From Candidatus Latescibacterota bacterium (lineage in GTDB: Bacteria; Latescibacterota; UBA2968; UBA8231), in the NCBI GenBank assembly GCA_007136405.1, contig SLHA01000028.1:1-43876 (forward strand): 43,876 nt of DNA. The letters are read 5' to 3'. Below are positions 43,735-43,876 of the stretch, piece by piece. Position 1 is the stretch's first letter, and every line of letters begins with the position of its first letter. The notes under the pieces are model-generated. The model was not told where the DNA came from, did no database searches, and saw nothing but the letters and a program-made list of their open reading frames with translations. The translations under genes were made by a program, and so were the position numbers.

Positions 43735-43876
43735 TTACATTCCCATTCCGCCACCGTACATGTCGCCGCCGGGAGGGCCGCCGGCGGGAGCCGGTGGTTT
43801 CTTTTCCGGGATCTCGGCGACCAGCGCCTCCGTCGTCAACAGCAGACCGGCGATGCTGGCGCCGTTTTCCAGCGCC
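43735..43876 (-). CDS. groL: GroEL chaperonin, C-terminal end (partial)
   Basis: Only the last 46 codons lie in the window; the gene continues past its right edge. The reading frame gives [19 protein letters not shown], the diagnostic end of the equatorial domain, then IPEKKP and a tail of Pro and Gly ([19 protein letters not shown]) to the TAA at 43735-43737. The glycine/methionine tail that lines the folding chamber is present, with unusually many prolines in front of it. GroEL folds cytosolic proteins with GroES and ATP. Confidence 0.95.
   Translation of the reverse strand, partial: ALENGASIAGLLLTTEALVAEIPEKKPPAPAGGPPGGDMYGGGMGM

Noticed and set aside
1-43876. Prophage or integrative island
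   Set aside because: No integrase, phage structural gene, tRNA or attachment repeat; the lone TnpA is the only mobile-element trace.

Overview
The window is GC-rich DNA from a free-living heterotrophic bacterium. Bacterial hallmarks are bS21, HU, a GroEL C-terminus, clear Shine-Dalgarno sites and sigma70-like promoters. The mix of intracellular glycosidases (GH29, GH51, GH13), Gfo/Idh/MocA oxidoreductases, xylose-isomerase-like TIM barrels, UroD-like and sialidase-like proteins is typical of environmental polysaccharide users such as Planctomycetota, Lentisphaerota and related candidate phyla. That placement is a guess from gene content; no rRNA is present. I found no tRNA, rRNA, CRISPR array, prophage or transporter gene.

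Layout. 17-1648 (minus): a sugar isomerase-like TIM barrel and a periplasmic FKBP isomerase. 2001-2426 (plus): an IS200/IS605 TnpA homologue whose catalytic Tyr is Phe. 2446-5610 (minus): a GlgE-like GH13 protein and a double cupin. 5756-15727 (plus) is a nine-gene co-directional run: Gfo/Idh dehydrogenase, D-cysteine-desulfhydrase-like enzyme, GH29 fucosidase, hydroxypyruvate isomerase-like protein, TPR lipoprotein, UroD-like protein, polytopic membrane protein with a C-terminal TPR tail, and a geranylgeranyl-reductase-family flavoprotein. The first half of this run looks like glycan and keto-sugar catabolism. 16005-20023: two sialidase-fold propellers flank a RidA-like protein and a HAD phosphatase. 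20156-23436 (minus): radical SAM, phosphatidylserine decarboxylase and a membrane protein, probably a lipid-related operon.

23700-27083: two galactose mutarotase-like epimerases and thiamine pyrophosphokinase, the latter preceded by a structured RNA candidate with H-type pseudoknot geometry and an intrinsic terminator. 27492-30432: HU, MscS, bS21 and a small unknown protein. 30823-34676: GH51 arabinofuranosidase, lactonase and a second Gfo/Idh enzyme, preceded by a six-unit 19-bp tandem repeat. 35146-39339: acetyl-CoA synthetase, with a promoter and a long repeat-bearing leader, and a glycogen debranching enzyme. 39413-40558: an Eis-like acetyltransferase.

40989-43600 is a tightly overlapping plus-strand operon: TIM-barrel isomerase, an archaeal-type TrmY tRNA methyltransferase homologue, a membrane-anchored LytM protein that has lost every zinc ligand, and a bactofilin. 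The window closes in the 3' end of groEL. The best candidates for undescribed biology are the TrmY/dead-LytM/bactofilin operon, the pseudoknot-like RNA before thiamine pyrophosphokinase, the Tyr-to-Phe TnpA, and the 19-bp repeat array.
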